Below, piece by piece: positions 63,613 through 64,000 of a stretch of DNA of 64,000 nucleotides. Every line of letters starts with the position of its first letter. Position 1 is the first letter of the stretch. Origin of the DNA: Candidatus Poribacteria bacterium (GTDB lineage Bacteria; Poribacteria; WGA-4E; JAJDTR01); contig JAPPIK010000042.1 of assembly GCA_028820655.1 (NCBI GenBank), positions 36,861 through 100,860 on the forward strand, in the 5' to 3' direction. A model generated the notes under the pieces. The model was not told where the DNA came from. It made no database searches and worked only from the letters and a program-made list of their open reading frames with translations. The translations under genes and the position numbers were made by a program.

Positions 63613-64000
63613 CGTGTTACCTCCGCTGGGTTTTATTTAAGAGTCCATCGAATTGCTTCAAGCTGAAATGCAACAAGCATATGTTAGCACGGCTCGAGTT
63701 TCCAAGCAATGCTCGAATTGGGATTCGCCAGAGCGATAGCATCCAATTCTCGGTGTGGAGTTGCCCTGTACCTCGCATTGAGTCGGGCTTGAATGGAGAT
63801 GCATGGGTGAGACTGCACCGACCTTGAATCGGAGTTGAATACTAAATCCGATGTGTTCAAGGCAATGTTTAACACGGGTAGTGAAGCCGGTTACTCTATT
63901 GGTAGTTCGTAGCACGCGGCTTCGCGGTCATTCCGCACTAAGAGATGTAATTACCCCCAAAAACTAGACAGTTAGATAAGTAATCTTTTCGACTAGAAAA
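63613..64000. other. Intergenic end of the window, no gene seen
   Basis: No coding sequence supported. The leftmost bases are the leader of the YCF48-like gene. A gene may begin beyond the window edge. Confidence 0.4.

Noticed and set aside
1..64000. tRNA and rRNA genes
   Set aside because: No cloverleaf or rRNA-like conserved stretch was recognised in any intergenic region, though short RNAs could be missed by eye.

Overview
The window looks like chromosome from an uncultured Gram-negative-type bacterium. The best guess is Candidatus Poribacteria or a related candidate phylum. The reasons are two phytanoyl-CoA-dioxygenase-like (PhyH) oxygenases, ECF sigma factors fused to membrane/sensor or WD40 tails, YCF48-type beta-propellers, CocE and Gfo/Idh/MocA enzymes, and long intergenic stretches with degenerate repeats. 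That placement is inference; no rRNA or tRNA gene was found to confirm it.

Layout. 0.5-5 kb: a polytopic membrane protein, secA and a Trm112-like zinc-ribbon protein. 5-9.2 kb: an envelope polysaccharide block (GT4 glycosyltransferase, CapD/PglF-type dehydratase, priming sugar transferase). 9.2-13.8 kb: a probable operon with short-type sppA, a Clp1-like P-loop kinase, a SAM methyltransferase and an MsbA-like ABC exporter. 13.9-19.9 kb: an accessory segment with a pentapeptide-repeat protein, a NADAR-type antitoxin, a giant gene encoding two DarT1-type DNA ADP-ribosyltransferase domains fused to a complete sigma-70 factor, and a DUF2851 protein. 20-24.5 kb: Gfo/Idh/MocA oxidoreductase, CocE-type hydrolase, methyltransferase. 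24.5-26 kb: decayed surface-protein genes. 26-31 kb: TonB-like/VWA protein, O-antigen-ligase-like protein, NFACT (RqcH/FbpA-type) protein. 31.5-40.9 kb: a catabolic cluster with a PhyH oxygenase, two ThDP decarboxylase/synthase-like enzymes, a xylose-isomerase-family protein, an SGNH hydrolase and a divergent transketolase. 42.7-48.7 kb: nadA, long-type sppA, class IV aminotransferase, SDR and a small exported Gly/Arg-rich protein. 50.2-59.2 kb: five tandem ECF sigma paralogues. 59.8-63.6 kb: lipoprotein, PhyH oxygenase, exported protein and a YCF48-like propeller.

Two regions stand out. First, at 14.75-18.36 kb a toxin-antitoxin-like pair has its toxin half fused to a sigma factor. The DarT domain together with its linker has been duplicated inside the gene. 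DarT enzymes modify single-stranded DNA and sigma-70 binds the melted promoter, so the fusion suggests an enzyme delivered to transcription bubbles. This function is a hypothesis. Second, at 50.2-59.2 kb four ECF sigma factors carry a C-terminal transmembrane helix plus a predicted extracytoplasmic domain, and a fifth carries WD40 repeats. Four of the five have the same promoter-like element starting 65-66 nt before the start codon. Two are broken by the same -1 shift at the same T5 run and one by an in-frame stop, all in the linker between membrane helix and sensor. Four of the genes also contain a GGAGG-N10-ATG just before the membrane helix.

Intergenic DNA carries a GCGACCT/AGGTCGC hairpin repeat family, a TATACCACAT repeat, GGAAGGATGG-type repeats, a family of similar terminators and a 721-bp segment bounded by 22-bp inverted repeats. 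No CRISPR array, rRNA, tRNA or intact transposase was recognised.
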